Assembly: GCA_022821685.1 (NCBI GenBank)
Contig: JAJEDD010000039.1
Span: forward strand, 34,962 to 98,961
Source of the DNA: Acidimicrobiia bacterium
GTDB taxonomy: Bacteria > Actinomycetota > Acidimicrobiia > Acidimicrobiales > Aldehydirespiratoraceae
Reading direction: 5' to 3'
Length of the DNA stretch: 64,000 nt
Part shown: piece after piece, positions 32,671-41,562 of the stretch
Position numbering within the stretch: the first letter of the stretch is position 1
How the letters are laid out: the number at the start of each line of letters is the position of its first letter
Position numbers and translations under genes: made by a program
The notes under the pieces: model-generated
Databases searched by the model: none
What the model was told of the DNA's origin: nothing
What the model saw: the letters and a program-made list of their open reading frames with translations, nothing else

Positions 32671-33948
32671 GTGAGCCCGACCGCCGCCCCTGCGCCGCCA
32701 CTGGCCCCCGAGATCGCCGACCCGCGGCTCTACCTCGACGGCATCCCCCACGAGCGGTTCGCTCAGATCCGGGCGATGCCGGGGCTGGGGTGGCATGCCT
32801 ACGGCGACAACGGGTTCTGGGCCGTGACCCGCCACGCCGACGTGAGAGAAGTGTCGCGGAACCCCGCGGTGTTCTCGTCGTCTATCGGTCACACCAACCT
32901 GTGGGATCTGGAGGCCGACGCCCTGGAGGCCCGGCGCTCGCTGATCGACACCGACGCCCCCGACCACACCCGCCTGAGGCGCATGGTGGCGGGGGCGTTC
33001 ACTCCCAAGAACATCCGCCGCTGGACCGACACGGTGCGCGAGATCACCGTCGAGCTGCTCGACGAGTTCGAGGCCCGAGGCGGCGGCGACTGGGTCGAGC
33101 TGGTGGCCGCCCCGCTGCCGATCCGGGTGATCCTGGCCATGCTGGGCGTGCCCGTCGCCGACGCCGACTACCTGGTGGAGCTGTCCAACTACCTGGTGGA
33201 GGGCACCGGCGACACCCAGTCCATCCCGCCCGACGCGTTCGGCAACACCACCGAGTTGCGGCTGCTGCCGTTCAACAGCCCGGCCAGCCACGCCCTGTTC
33301 GAGTACGGCGAGGACATCCGGGCCAAGCGCCGGGCCGAGCCCCGCGACGATCTCGTCACCCACCTGGTTCGGGCCGAGGCCGACGGCGGTCGCATCTCCC
33401 GCCACGAGTACCGCCACCTGTTCCATCTGCTGGTGTTCGCCGGCAACGAGACCACCCGCACCGCCATCAGCCACGGCGCCATGGCCCTGGCCGCCAACCG
33501 CGACCAGTGGCAGCGGGTGCTGGATGACCGGGCGCTGGTGGAGTCGGCCACCGAGGAGGTCATCCGCTGGGCCACCCCGATTCTGCACATGCGCCGCACC
33601 GCGGCCAGCGACTGCGAGCTGGCCGGAACCCCGATCGCGGCGGGCGACAAGGTGGTGATGTGGTATGCGTCGGCCAACCGCGACGAGGCTGCCTTCGCCG
33701 ACCCGTTCCGTTTCGACGCAGGCCGCGCCGACGGCGAGCATTTCGCTTTCGGCGGAGGCGGGCCCCACCTGTGTCTGGGCGCGTTCCTGGCTCGCCTGGA
33801 GGTGTCGGTGCTGCTGGAGGAGATGGCCGCCCGTCGCCTGGTGCTCGAGCAGCTCGGCGAGCCGGTCCGGGCCGCGTCGAACTTCGTCCACGGCGTGCTG
33901 TCGGTGGACATGGCCCCCGCCGCTGGCTCGTCCGGGGGGCCGCGGTGA
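32671..33948 (+). CDS. Cytochrome P450 (first of a paralogous pair)
   Basis: The heme ligand is C368 in FGGGGPHLCLG. The I-helix FAGNETTR and K-helix ATEEVIRW are complete, and it is a soluble actinobacterial-type P450. GTG 32671 starts 3 bases after the GS-like stop and its own stop overlaps the ferredoxin start. The block GNTTELRLLPFNSPA is shared almost exactly with the second P450. It probably hydroxylates a small substrate, perhaps the ring carbon of an amine or an acid, using the adjacent ferredoxin. Confidence 0.92.
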   Translation: MSPTAAPAPPLAPEIADPRLYLDGIPHERFAQIRAMPGLGWHAYGDNGFWAVTRHADVREVSRNPAVFSSSIGHTNLWDLEADALEARRSLIDTDAPDHTRLRRMVAGAFTPKNIRRWTDTVREITVELLDEFEARGGGDWVELVAAPLPIRVILAMLGVPVADADYLVELSNYLVEGTGDTQSIPPDAFGNTTELRLLPFNSPASHALFEYGEDIRAKRRAEPRDDLVTHLVRAEADGGRISRHEYRHLFHLLVFAGNETTRTAISHGAMALAANRDQWQRVLDDRALVESATEEVIRWATPILHMRRTAASDCELAGTPIAAGDKVVMWYASANRDEAAFADPFRFDAGRADGEHFAFGGGGPHLCLGAFLARLEVSVLLEEMAARRLVLEQLGEPVRAASNFVHGVLSVDMAPAAGSSGGPR

Positions 33949-34157
33949 GCGCCGACAGTGTGCGCATGGCCGTCGACTCGCAGCGCTGCATCGGCGGGGG
34001 CCAGTGCGAGATGCTGGAACCCGAGGTGTTCCTGGTCGACGACGACGAGGCGGTCTCGTCGGTCATCGGGTCGGGGGTGCTGCCCCGAGCGAGGGCCGAT
34101 GTGGTGGTGCACCGCTGTCCCGGCGCGGCCGTCTCCATCGTCGGACCCGAGAGCTGA
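33945..34157 (+). CDS. 3Fe-4S ferredoxin, P450 partner
   Basis: The 70-aa protein has three Cys only, C15-x5-C21 (RCIGGGQCEML) and C58 before Pro (HRCPGAAVSI), as in 3Fe-4S ferredoxins that feed actinobacterial P450s. GTG 33945 overlaps the P450 stop (GTGA), so the two are made together. No ferredoxin reductase gene is seen in the window, so electrons must come from one encoded elsewhere. Confidence 0.92.
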   Translation: MSADSVRMAVDSQRCIGGGQCEMLEPEVFLVDDDEAVSSVIGSGVLPRARADVVVHRCPGAAVSIVGPES

Positions 34158-34173
34158 CCGCGAGGAGGGCCGG

Positions 34174-35637
34174 GTGCAGACCTACGACAACTGGATCGAC
34201 GGAGGCTATGCGGCGCCCGCCGCCGGCCGCCGCATGACCACGTCCAACCCCTACACCGGGGAGGTGTGGGCCGAGGTGGCCGACGACCCCGACGCGGTGG
34301 GCGCGGCGGCGGCCGCGGCCCGGCGGGCTTTCGAGGCCGGGCCGTGGGCGGAGATGCCGGCCGTGGAACGGGCCCGGCTGATGCGCCGCCTCGGCGAGAT
34401 CCTCACCCGGGACGCCGACGAGCTGGCCGCCATCGAAACTCGCGACAACGGCAAGATCATCCGGGAGACCTCCGCGCAGGCCCACAGCCTCCAGAGCTAC
34501 TACGACTTCTTCGCCGGGCTGGCCGACAAGATCGTCGGCGAGCAGATCCCCGGCCCGTCGCCCAACTTCCTCGTCTACACCGAGCGGGTGCCCGTCGGGG
34601 TGGTGGGCGCCATCGTTCCCTGGAACTCGCCGCTGCTGCTGCTCACCTGGAAGCTGGCGCCGCTGCTGGCCGCGGGCTGCACCGCGGTGGTGAAGCCGTC
34701 GGAGCTAACCCCGGTCACCGCGCTGCTGCTGGCCGAGCGGGCGGCCGAGGCAGGATTCCCGCCGGGAGTGATCAACGTGGTCACCGGCGGCCCGGCGGTG
34801 GGGGCCGCGCTGGGGGCCCATCGGGGCATCGACAAGATCACCTTCACCGGCGGCGGCGACACCGCCCGCCATGTGGCCCGGGCCGCGGCCGCCAACCTGG
34901 TTCCCACCGTGCTGGAGTTGGGCGGCAAGTCGCCCCAGATCATCTTCGACGACGCCGACCTAGAAGCCGCGGCCAACGGCCTGCTGGCCGGGATCTTCGC
35001 GGCCAGCGGCCAGACCTGTGTGGCCGGTTCGCGGGCCTACGTGCAGCGGGGCATCTCCGCCGAGGTGGTGGAGCGGATCGTGGCTCGGGCCGGCGAGCTG
35101 GTGCTCGGCGACCCGTCCGACCCGGCCACCGAGATGGGTCCGGCCGCGTCGGACGCCCAGCGCGACCGCATCCTGGCCATGATCGAGCAGGCCCGCTCTG
35201 ACGGTGCCGTCGTCGAGGCCGGAGGGCTGGTCGACCCCGCTCTGGGTGGACGCTTCGTGCGGCCCACCGTGATCACCGGCGCCGGCAACCACACCGCCAT
35301 CGTGCGCAACGAGGTGTTCGGCCCGGTGCTGGCCATGCTGACCTTCGACGACGAGGACGAGGCGGTCAGGCTGGCCAACGACTCCGACTACGGGCTGGCC
35401 GCCGGGGTGTGGACCCTCGACGTGCGCCGGGCCCTGCGGATGTCGCGGGCGCTGCACGCCGGCACGGTGTGGGTCAACACCTACCGCACCGTCAGCTACA
35501 CCGCGCCCTTCGGCGGGTTCAAGCAGTCCGGCTACGGCAAGGACAACGGCCGCGAGGCCCTCGACGGCTACCTGCAGACCAAGACGGTGTGGGTGGAGCT
35601 GACCGGCGCCACCCGCGACCCGTTCGTGCTCGGCTAG
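34174..35637 (+). CDS. NAD(P)-dependent aldehyde dehydrogenase
   Basis: The catalytic Cys is in SGQTCVAGSRAY, the general base Glu in LELGGKSPQ, and the cofactor region in VPWNSPLLLLTWKLAPLLAAG with KPSELTP. The ending AYTAPFGG-type region (TAPFGGFKQSGYG) is complete. It oxidises an aldehyde, likely the product of the P450 or MDR step. GTG 34174 follows a GAGGAGGGC site. Its TAG stop begins an interspersed repeat. Confidence 0.9.
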   Translation: MQTYDNWIDGGYAAPAAGRRMTTSNPYTGEVWAEVADDPDAVGAAAAAARRAFEAGPWAEMPAVERARLMRRLGEILTRDADELAAIETRDNGKIIRETSAQAHSLQSYYDFFAGLADKIVGEQIPGPSPNFLVYTERVPVGVVGAIVPWNSPLLLLTWKLAPLLAAGCTAVVKPSELTPVTALLLAERAAEAGFPPGVINVVTGGPAVGAALGAHRGIDKITFTGGGDTARHVARAAAANLVPTVLELGGKSPQIIFDDADLEAAANGLLAGIFAASGQTCVAGSRAYVQRGISAEVVERIVARAGELVLGDPSDPATEMGPAASDAQRDRILAMIEQARSDGAVVEAGGLVDPALGGRFVRPTVITGAGNHTAIVRNEVFGPVLAMLTFDDEDEAVRLANDSDYGLAAGVWTLDVRRALRMSRALHAGTVWVNTYRTVSYTAPFGGFKQSGYGKDNGREALDGYLQTKTVWVELTGATRDPFVLG

Positions 35638-35747
35638 AGGCCGAGCGGTGATGACAGTTCAGGAGGGTCATTCGAGGTGAGGAGCGAGGCCGTGGGCTGT
35701 GACGCTGTGGTTTGGGCGGCCCGTGAGCGCAGCGAACAAGAGCGGGA
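35635..35747 (-). repeat. Interspersed repeat, variant copy
   Basis: It begins with the TAGAGGCCGAGCGG of the aldehyde dehydrogenase stop and ends in GCAGCGAACAAGAGCGGG. The frame through the repeat is open into the second P450 gene, adding up to 29 codons upstream of its likely start. Confidence 0.78.
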
Positions 35748-35763
35748 AACACCGGCAGAGCGG

Positions 35764-37020
35764 GTGCTCGCGGTGGAGCGGCTGTCGGCGCCGGTGGACC
35801 TGTCGGATCCGGCCACCTTCGCTCGCGGCATCCCGCAGGCCGCCTTCGCCGAGATGCGCAGTCGGCCCACGCTGAGCTGGACCCCGCCCCGCGGCGGCGA
35901 CCGCGCCGGATTCTGGTCGGTCACCCGCCACGAGCCGCTGTCGGAGGTGTCTCGCAACACCGAGGTGTACTCCTCGGCGGTGGGCCACATCCAGATCTAC
36001 GACATCGACTCCGACGCCCTGTCGGCCCGGGCGTCGATGATCGATCTCGACCCGCCGGTGCACACCCGGCTGCGGCGCCTGGTGAGCTCCGCCTTCACGC
36101 CCCGCCATGTGCAGTCCTACGAGGCGGCGGTGCGGACCCGGATCGGGGCCCGCCTCGATGCGCTGGCCGCGGCCGGCGGCGGCGACTGGGTGGAGGCGGT
36201 GGCCGCGCCCATCCCCATCGGGGTGATCTGCGACATCATGGGTGTGCCCGAGTCGGACCACGACTACATGATCGAGCTGACCGACCATCTGGTGGCGGGC
36301 ACCTCCAGCCGGCCGCTGGAGCCCAACGCCTACGGCAACACCACCGAGCTGCGGCTGCTGCCGTTCAACAGTCCGGCCGCCCACGGCATCAACGAGTACG
36401 CCCGCACCCTCGGCGAGCGGCGCCGGGTCGAGCCTGCCGACGATCTGGTCACCAAGCTCATCGAGGCCGAGGTCGACGGCGAGCGGCTCAGCGACGCCGA
36501 GTTCACCAACTTCTTCCGGCTGATGGTGTTCGCCGGCAATGAGACCACCAGGGCCTCCATGGCCCACCTGGCCCTGCACCTGGTGGAGTTCGCGGAGGAG
36601 TTCGAGCGGGTCCGCCGCGATCCGTCGCTGACCGCCCAGGCCGCCGAGGAGGTGATCCGGTACTCGTCGCCGATCCTGTACTTCCGGCGCACGGTCACCC
36701 GCGACACCGTGCTGCAGGACACCCCTCTGCACGCCGGAGACAAGGTGGTGATGTGGTATGCCGCCGCCAACTTCGACTCCGAAGTGTTCCACGATCCGCT
36801 GCGCTTCGATGTGGCCAGGCCGCTGCGGCCGCCCAACGTGGCCTTCGGCGGCGGCGGCGCCCACTTCTGTCTGGGCGCGCCGCTGGCCCGCCTGGAGGTG
36901 GCCATCCTCATCGAGGAGATCCTCCAACGCGGCCTGTGCCTTGAGATAGCAAGCGACCCCGTATACGTCGACTCCAACTTCGTGAACGGCATAGAGCACC
37001 TGGAAGTAGCACTGCGATGA
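35764..37020 (+). CDS. Cytochrome P450 (second of a paralogous pair)
   Basis: The heme ligand C369 lies in FGGGGAHFCLGAPLAR, with I-helix FAGNETTRAS and K-helix AAEEVIRY. It shares YGNTTELRLLPFNSPA with the first P450, pointing to gene duplication within the operon. The frame is open from 35677, but that portion comes from an interspersed repeat; GTG 35764 or 35773 is the probable start. It lies between the aldehyde dehydrogenase and a TPR protein gene, with no ferredoxin of its own. Confidence 0.88.
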   Translation: MLAVERLSAPVDLSDPATFARGIPQAAFAEMRSRPTLSWTPPRGGDRAGFWSVTRHEPLSEVSRNTEVYSSAVGHIQIYDIDSDALSARASMIDLDPPVHTRLRRLVSSAFTPRHVQSYEAAVRTRIGARLDALAAAGGGDWVEAVAAPIPIGVICDIMGVPESDHDYMIELTDHLVAGTSSRPLEPNAYGNTTELRLLPFNSPAAHGINEYARTLGERRRVEPADDLVTKLIEAEVDGERLSDAEFTNFFRLMVFAGNETTRASMAHLALHLVEFAEEFERVRRDPSLTAQAAEEVIRYSSPILYFRRTVTRDTVLQDTPLHAGDKVVMWYAAANFDSEVFHDPLRFDVARPLRPPNVAFGGGGAHFCLGAPLARLEVAILIEEILQRGLCLEIASDPVYVDSNFVNGIEHLEVALR

Positions 37021-37110
37021 GCGTGCGAGCGGCCGGTGCGCTGGCGACCCTCGACCCTGCGCTGGGTGCGGCATGAACCCACTCCGCACTTCCGGTTCGG
37101 GTGTCTGGCG

Positions 37111-38322
37111 ATGAGCGTGCGTGGGTTGCCGGAGCTGGGACCGGTGCAGGGGTCGTCGGCGAGCGCCGAGACATGGCGGCAAGGCTGGGCTGAGTACCTG
37201 CACTACCGCGGCGACCCGGTGGCGGTGATGTCGCAGGCTGGCGCCGCCGACGACAGTTTCGTGATGGGGCCGGTGTTCGCCGCGCTGTACCGGACCCTGG
37301 CTGGCGCTCCGAACAGTTCGCGGCTGCTGGTCGCGGACGCGAAGCGGGCACGATCCAGAGTGGCAAGCTCCCCCCGCCGTGAGCGCGCTCATGTGCAGGC
37401 GCTGGAACGGCTGCTTGCGGGCGAGTTCACTGCCGCCGCGAACGCTTGGGACGAGATCGCGGCGACCGACGGAGACTTCGCGGCGCTGCGCTTCGCCCAC
37501 GACATCTACCTGCACGTCGGCGACGCCGAGCGGCGTCTGGCGTCGAGTTCAAAGGCTGTCGAGGCGTGGAGGGGCGAGCCGGGCTGGGGATTCGTGGCCA
37601 GCCAGCACGCCTTCTCGCTGGAGGAGGTCGGCCGCTACGACGAGGCCGAAGAACTGGGTCGGGCCGCGCTGAGCCTGGATCCCGACGACCTGTGGGCCCG
37701 CCACGCGCTGGCTCACGTCTACGAGTCCACCGACGACACCGCCGCGGCGCTGGAACTACTGCAGGGCTCAGTTGAACGATGGAGCGCCCAGGATCTACTC
37801 GCAACCCACATCTGGTGGCACCTGGCGGTGCGCCTGCTTGCTTCGGGCGACGCCCCGGCTGCGCTGGAGATCTTCGACGAGCGCGCCCCGCACGCCACCA
37901 CCGCCTTCACGTTGTGCGACCAGGCTTCGCTGCTGTGGCGCCTGGAACTGGCCGGATGCCGGGCCGGCGACCGCTGGGAGGCTCTGGCCGACGGGTGGGA
38001 CGCCGTTGAGGAGCGCCACACCTGCGCCTTCCTTGACATGCACGCCGCCTTGGTGTTCGCCCGGGTGAGCGACCATCGCGGCGCCAACCGCTGGTTCGAC
38101 GCGCTCGCAGCCCGCCCATCGCACCGCAGCGAGAACGATGCCACCTTTGATCAGGTGGTCAAGCCGCTGGCCGAAGCGCTGAGAAGCCACTTCTCGGGCG
38201 ACACGGCCAGCCTGGTCCGCACGGTTGATGGCCTGGGCGCCTCGCTCAGCCGCATCGGAGGCAGCATCGTCCAACGGGATCTGGTGACCCTCACCCCCCG
38301 CGCCACGGAGGTTTCGGCGTGA
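37111..38322 (+). CDS. TTC38-like tetratricopeptide-repeat protein
   Basis: This 403-aa soluble protein is built of TPR-like helical pairs (EEVGRYDEAEELGRAALSLDPDDLWARHAL and similar), of the TTC38 type often encoded with catabolic enzymes. Its function is unknown in bacteria. The frame is open to 37036; ATG 37111 (MSVRGLPELG) gives the better N-terminus. Confidence 0.75.
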   Translation: MSVRGLPELGPVQGSSASAETWRQGWAEYLHYRGDPVAVMSQAGAADDSFVMGPVFAALYRTLAGAPNSSRLLVADAKRARSRVASSPRRERAHVQALERLLAGEFTAAANAWDEIAATDGDFAALRFAHDIYLHVGDAERRLASSSKAVEAWRGEPGWGFVASQHAFSLEEVGRYDEAEELGRAALSLDPDDLWARHALAHVYESTDDTAAALELLQGSVERWSAQDLLATHIWWHLAVRLLASGDAPAALEIFDERAPHATTAFTLCDQASLLWRLELAGCRAGDRWEALADGWDAVEERHTCAFLDMHAALVFARVSDHRGANRWFDALAARPSHRSENDATFDQVVKPLAEALRSHFSGDTASLVRTVDGLGASLSRIGGSIVQRDLVTLTPRATEVSA

Positions 38323-38449
38323 GCCTCGCGACGGCGGCCGCTCGCCCCTCTCCTCGCGCGCCGTTCGGCCCGGTCGTGAGCGGAGATGATCATGAACCCG
38401 CGATGGCATCCACGACCCCTTCGCCATCCGTGTTTCGGGAGGTGACGAC

Positions 38450-39661
38450 ATGGGCTGGGAACTGACGCCGGAGCAGCTGGCGGTGCAACAGCGGGCCCGG
38501 AGGCTGGCCCGTGAGGTGATCGCGCCTCGGGCGGCTGAGGTGGATCGCAGCGAGCAGTACCCGTGGGACAACGTCGAAGCCCTGCAACAGGCCGGCTTCA
38601 CCGCCATGACCGTTCCCACCGCCTACGGCGGACCGGGCCGCCCGCTGCTCGAGGCGGTGCTGGTGGTGGAGGAGATGGCCAAGGTGTGCGGGGTCACCGG
38701 CCGCATCGCGGTGGAAGCCAACATGGGGGCGCTGTCGGCGGTGATGGCCTACGGCAGCGATGCCCAGCGCCACAAGGTGGCAGAGCTGGTGCTCGCCGGC
38801 GACAAGCCCGCCATCTGCATCACCGAGCCCGGCGCGGGCAGCGCCGCGTCGGAGATGACCACCCGAGCCGACCGCCGCGGCGACGGGTTCGTGCTCAACG
38901 GCACCAAGCACTGGATCACCGGCGGCGGGGTCTCCCGCACCCATCTCGTGTTTGCCCGGGTATTCGACGAGCACGGCAGCGACGAGGGCATCGGCGCCTT
39001 CCTGGCCTTCCGCGGCGAGACGCCCGGACTGGAGATCGGCGGCCGAGAGCCGACCATGGGGCTGCGGGGCCTGCCCGAGACGGTGGTCGGCTTCAACAAC
39101 ATGGAGGTCGCGGCCGACATGGCGGTTCAGCCGCCGTCGGGGCTGCTGCGCGGCTTCGCCGACCTGATGAACGCCTACAACACACAGCGGGTGGGGGCGG
39201 CCACGGTGGCGCTCGGCCTGGCCGCGGGCGCCTACGAGCTTGCGTTGGGGTTCGTGCGCAAGCGCGAGCAGTTCGGGCGGCCCATCGCCGAGTTCCAGGG
39301 CTTGCAGTGGATGCTGGCCGACATGTCGGTGAAGCTGGAGGCGGCCCGCAGCCTGATCTACCGGGCCGCAGCCTCGCAGGGACCCGGCGGCAGCCCGTTC
39401 CCCGATCCGACCCTCGCCGCCCAAGCCAAGATCTTCACCTCCGAGGCAGCCATCGCGGTGGTGAGCGACGCGCTGCAAGCCCACGGCGCGGCGGGCTACA
39501 GCCGCAACAATCCGCTGGAGCGCATCTACCGCGACGTGCGCATGTTCACCATCGGCGGCGGCACGGCCCAGATCCTGCGCACAGTGGTGGCGTCGCGGAT
39601 CCTCGATATGAAGCTCCCCCAAACCCGCGGCGGCTACCTCCCGAAGGACCCGGCCCCGTGA
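38450..39661 (+). CDS. Acyl-CoA dehydrogenase (second)
   Basis: It has CITEPGAGSAASEMTT and KHWITGGG in the FAD region, REQFGRPIAEFQGLQWMLADM, and the terminal YRDVRMFTIGGGTAQILR. The putative base is Asp/Glu in the usual C-terminal segment (NNPLERIYRDVR). At 403 aa it is a normal short-chain-type enzyme. ATG 38450 follows a GGGAGGTGACGAC site. It is followed by a CoA-transferase gene, so the acyl-CoA may be made by that enzyme. Confidence 0.88.
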   Translation: MGWELTPEQLAVQQRARRLAREVIAPRAAEVDRSEQYPWDNVEALQQAGFTAMTVPTAYGGPGRPLLEAVLVVEEMAKVCGVTGRIAVEANMGALSAVMAYGSDAQRHKVAELVLAGDKPAICITEPGAGSAASEMTTRADRRGDGFVLNGTKHWITGGGVSRTHLVFARVFDEHGSDEGIGAFLAFRGETPGLEIGGREPTMGLRGLPETVVGFNNMEVAADMAVQPPSGLLRGFADLMNAYNTQRVGAATVALGLAAGAYELALGFVRKREQFGRPIAEFQGLQWMLADMSVKLEAARSLIYRAAASQGPGGSPFPDPTLAAQAKIFTSEAAIAVVSDALQAHGAAGYSRNNPLERIYRDVRMFTIGGGTAQILRTVVASRILDMKLPQTRGGYLPKDPAP

Positions 39662-39772
39662 CCGCGCGTCGCCCGACTGCGCCTGGTGAGATCCCCACAG
39701 CCTGTTGGCTGCGGAGGGGCCCGGTCCCGTGACCCGCATCAGCACGGCTTGGACGGCGGGGGATCCGGCCCC

Positions 39773-40942
39773 GTGAAGGCGCCGCTGGAGGGCGTGATCG
39801 TGGTCGCCTTGGAGGTGGCGGTGGCCGCCCCGTTCGCCACCCGCCAGCTGGCCGACCTCGGCGCCCGGGTCCTCAAGGTGGAGCGCCCCGGCGAGGGCGA
39901 CTTCGCCCGCCACTACGACTCGGCCATGGGCGGCACCTCGGCCTTCTTCGTGTGGGCCAACCGGGGCAAGCAGAGCATCGAACTCGACTTGAAGGACCCC
40001 GGCGACCGTGGCGCCTTCGACCGGCTGGTGGCCGGCGCCGACGTGTTCGTGCAGAACCTGTCGCCCGCCGCGGCCCGCCGGGCCGGGATCCTGGCCGACC
40101 AGCTCCGCGAGCGCCTGCCCGGCCTGATCGCCTGCGACGTCTCCGGCTACGGCCTGGGCGGTCCCCGCACCGACGACAAGGCCTACGATCTGGCCGTGCA
40201 GGCCGAGGGCGGGGCGGTGGCCCTCACCGGCACCGCCGAGCAGGCCTGCAAGGTCGGCTTCTCGGTGGCGGACATCTCGGCCGCCATGTACGCCTTCTCG
40301 TCGATCCTGGCCGCGCTCTACCGGCGGCAGGCCACCGGCGCGGGCGCCTCCATCGAAGTGTCGATGCTGGAGTGCGTGGCCGAGTGGACCGCCGCGCCCA
40401 CCTACGCGGCGGTGGGCACAGGCCTGGTGCCGCCAAGGTCCGGGCACCGCCACACCATGATCGCCCCCTACGGCATGTACCCGATGAGCAACGGCGAGCT
40501 GGTCATGGTGGCGGTGCAGAGCAACCGGGACTGGGCCGACTTCGCAGCCCATGTGCTGCAGGACCCCGACCTGGTCGCCGATCCCCGCTTCGCCGACAAC
40601 TCCGACCGCATCGCCAACATCGACGAGCTGGAGGCCATCCTCGACGAGGTGTTCGCCTCGGTTCCGCCTGAGGAGCTGATGGCGCGCCTGCGGGCTGGCC
40701 GGGTGGCCCACAGCTTCGTGCGGGACCCGCTGGCGCTGTGGCGCCACGACCAGCTCATAGCCCGCGACCGCTTCATGGAGGTCGCCACCCCCACCGGGAA
40801 AGCTGAGATGTACAAGCCCCCCTTCAATCTCAGCGACACCGCTGCGCCCACTGCCGCCGTCCCCGCGGTGGGCGAGCACGACGCAGACTTGATCTCGGAA
40901 CTAGAGTCCCGCGCCGAACGGCGTCAGGCGTCGGAGTTGTAG
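39773..40942 (+). CDS. CaiB/BaiF-family (class III) CoA-transferase
   Basis: The protein starts with the family pattern LEGVIVVALEVAVAAPFATR and LADLGARVLKVERPGEGDF, and continues DKAYDLAVQAEGG, the region with the catalytic Asp. Class III transferases move CoA between acids such as succinate and a substrate acid. GTG 39773 is preferred over the longer frame from 39686. Its 3' end overlaps the convergent GNAT gene by 19 bases. Confidence 0.88.
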   Translation: MKAPLEGVIVVALEVAVAAPFATRQLADLGARVLKVERPGEGDFARHYDSAMGGTSAFFVWANRGKQSIELDLKDPGDRGAFDRLVAGADVFVQNLSPAAARRAGILADQLRERLPGLIACDVSGYGLGGPRTDDKAYDLAVQAEGGAVALTGTAEQACKVGFSVADISAAMYAFSSILAALYRRQATGAGASIEVSMLECVAEWTAAPTYAAVGTGLVPPRSGHRHTMIAPYGMYPMSNGELVMVAVQSNRDWADFAAHVLQDPDLVADPRFADNSDRIANIDELEAILDEVFASVPPEELMARLRAGRVAHSFVRDPLALWRHDQLIARDRFMEVATPTGKAEMYKPPFNLSDTAAPTAAVPAVGEHDADLISELESRAERRQASEL

Positions 40943-41556
40943 TCGGGGTTCTCCCAGACGATCAGCGAGGCCCAGCTGTCCACCGCCGGATCGGTGATGT
41001 AGTCGGCGATCACGCCGCGGGCCTCGAAGCCGTTGGCGAGCTGCATGGTGAGGGTGGCGTCGTACAGCTCGCCCGCCGAGACCTTGGCCACATAGTCGGC
41101 CGCCGACATGTCGCCCTTGTGGTCGGCGTAGCCGGGGATGATGCCCCCGGCCACGATGCCGGCCAGGTTGAGGTCGCGGCAGATCTGCTTGCGCATGTCG
41201 TAGAGGCGCCGGCCGATGCCCCGGCGCCGGTAGTCGGGCAGCACCGCGATGCTGGTGCCGTAGTACCAGGCGCCGTCGGGCACGTGGCCGGTGCCGCCGT
41301 CCACCCCGACCAGGTCGCGGATCGAGTGCTGGGTGTGGCTGAAGTCGAAGTGCACTCGCACGCCGAGGCCCATGGCCACCGGAGTGTCGCCGTCGAGCAC
41401 CACCACGCCGCCCTCGGGGAACTCTCGGGCCAGGGCCCGCAGCTCGTCGGCCCAGTAGAGGTCGTCGCGGTCGGCGGTCGGGAACGAGGAATGCTCGATG
41501 TGCTCCATGGCCTCGGCCCACTCGGGGCGGATGTTGGTGTAGGTCAGCTCGCCCAT
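40924..41556 (-). CDS. GNAT-family acetyltransferase
   Basis: The 210-aa protein has the acetyl-CoA pyrophosphate loop in AVLPDYRRRGIGRRLYDMRKQ, with a preceding strand ending in YYGTSIAVL and VVVLDGDTPVAMGLG. The acceptor is unknown. It is followed on the same strand by the C45 acyltransferase gene upstream, 6 bases away, so the two are an operon. Confidence 0.8.
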   Translation of the reverse strand: MGELTYTNIRPEWAEAMEHIEHSSFPTADRDDLYWADELRALAREFPEGGVVVLDGDTPVAMGLGVRVHFDFSHTQHSIRDLVGVDGGTGHVPDGAWYYGTSIAVLPDYRRRGIGRRLYDMRKQICRDLNLAGIVAGGIIPGYADHKGDMSAADYVAKVSAGELYDATLTMQLANGFEARGVIADYITDPAVDSWASLIVWENPDYNSDA

Positions 41557-41562
41557 GGCTGA

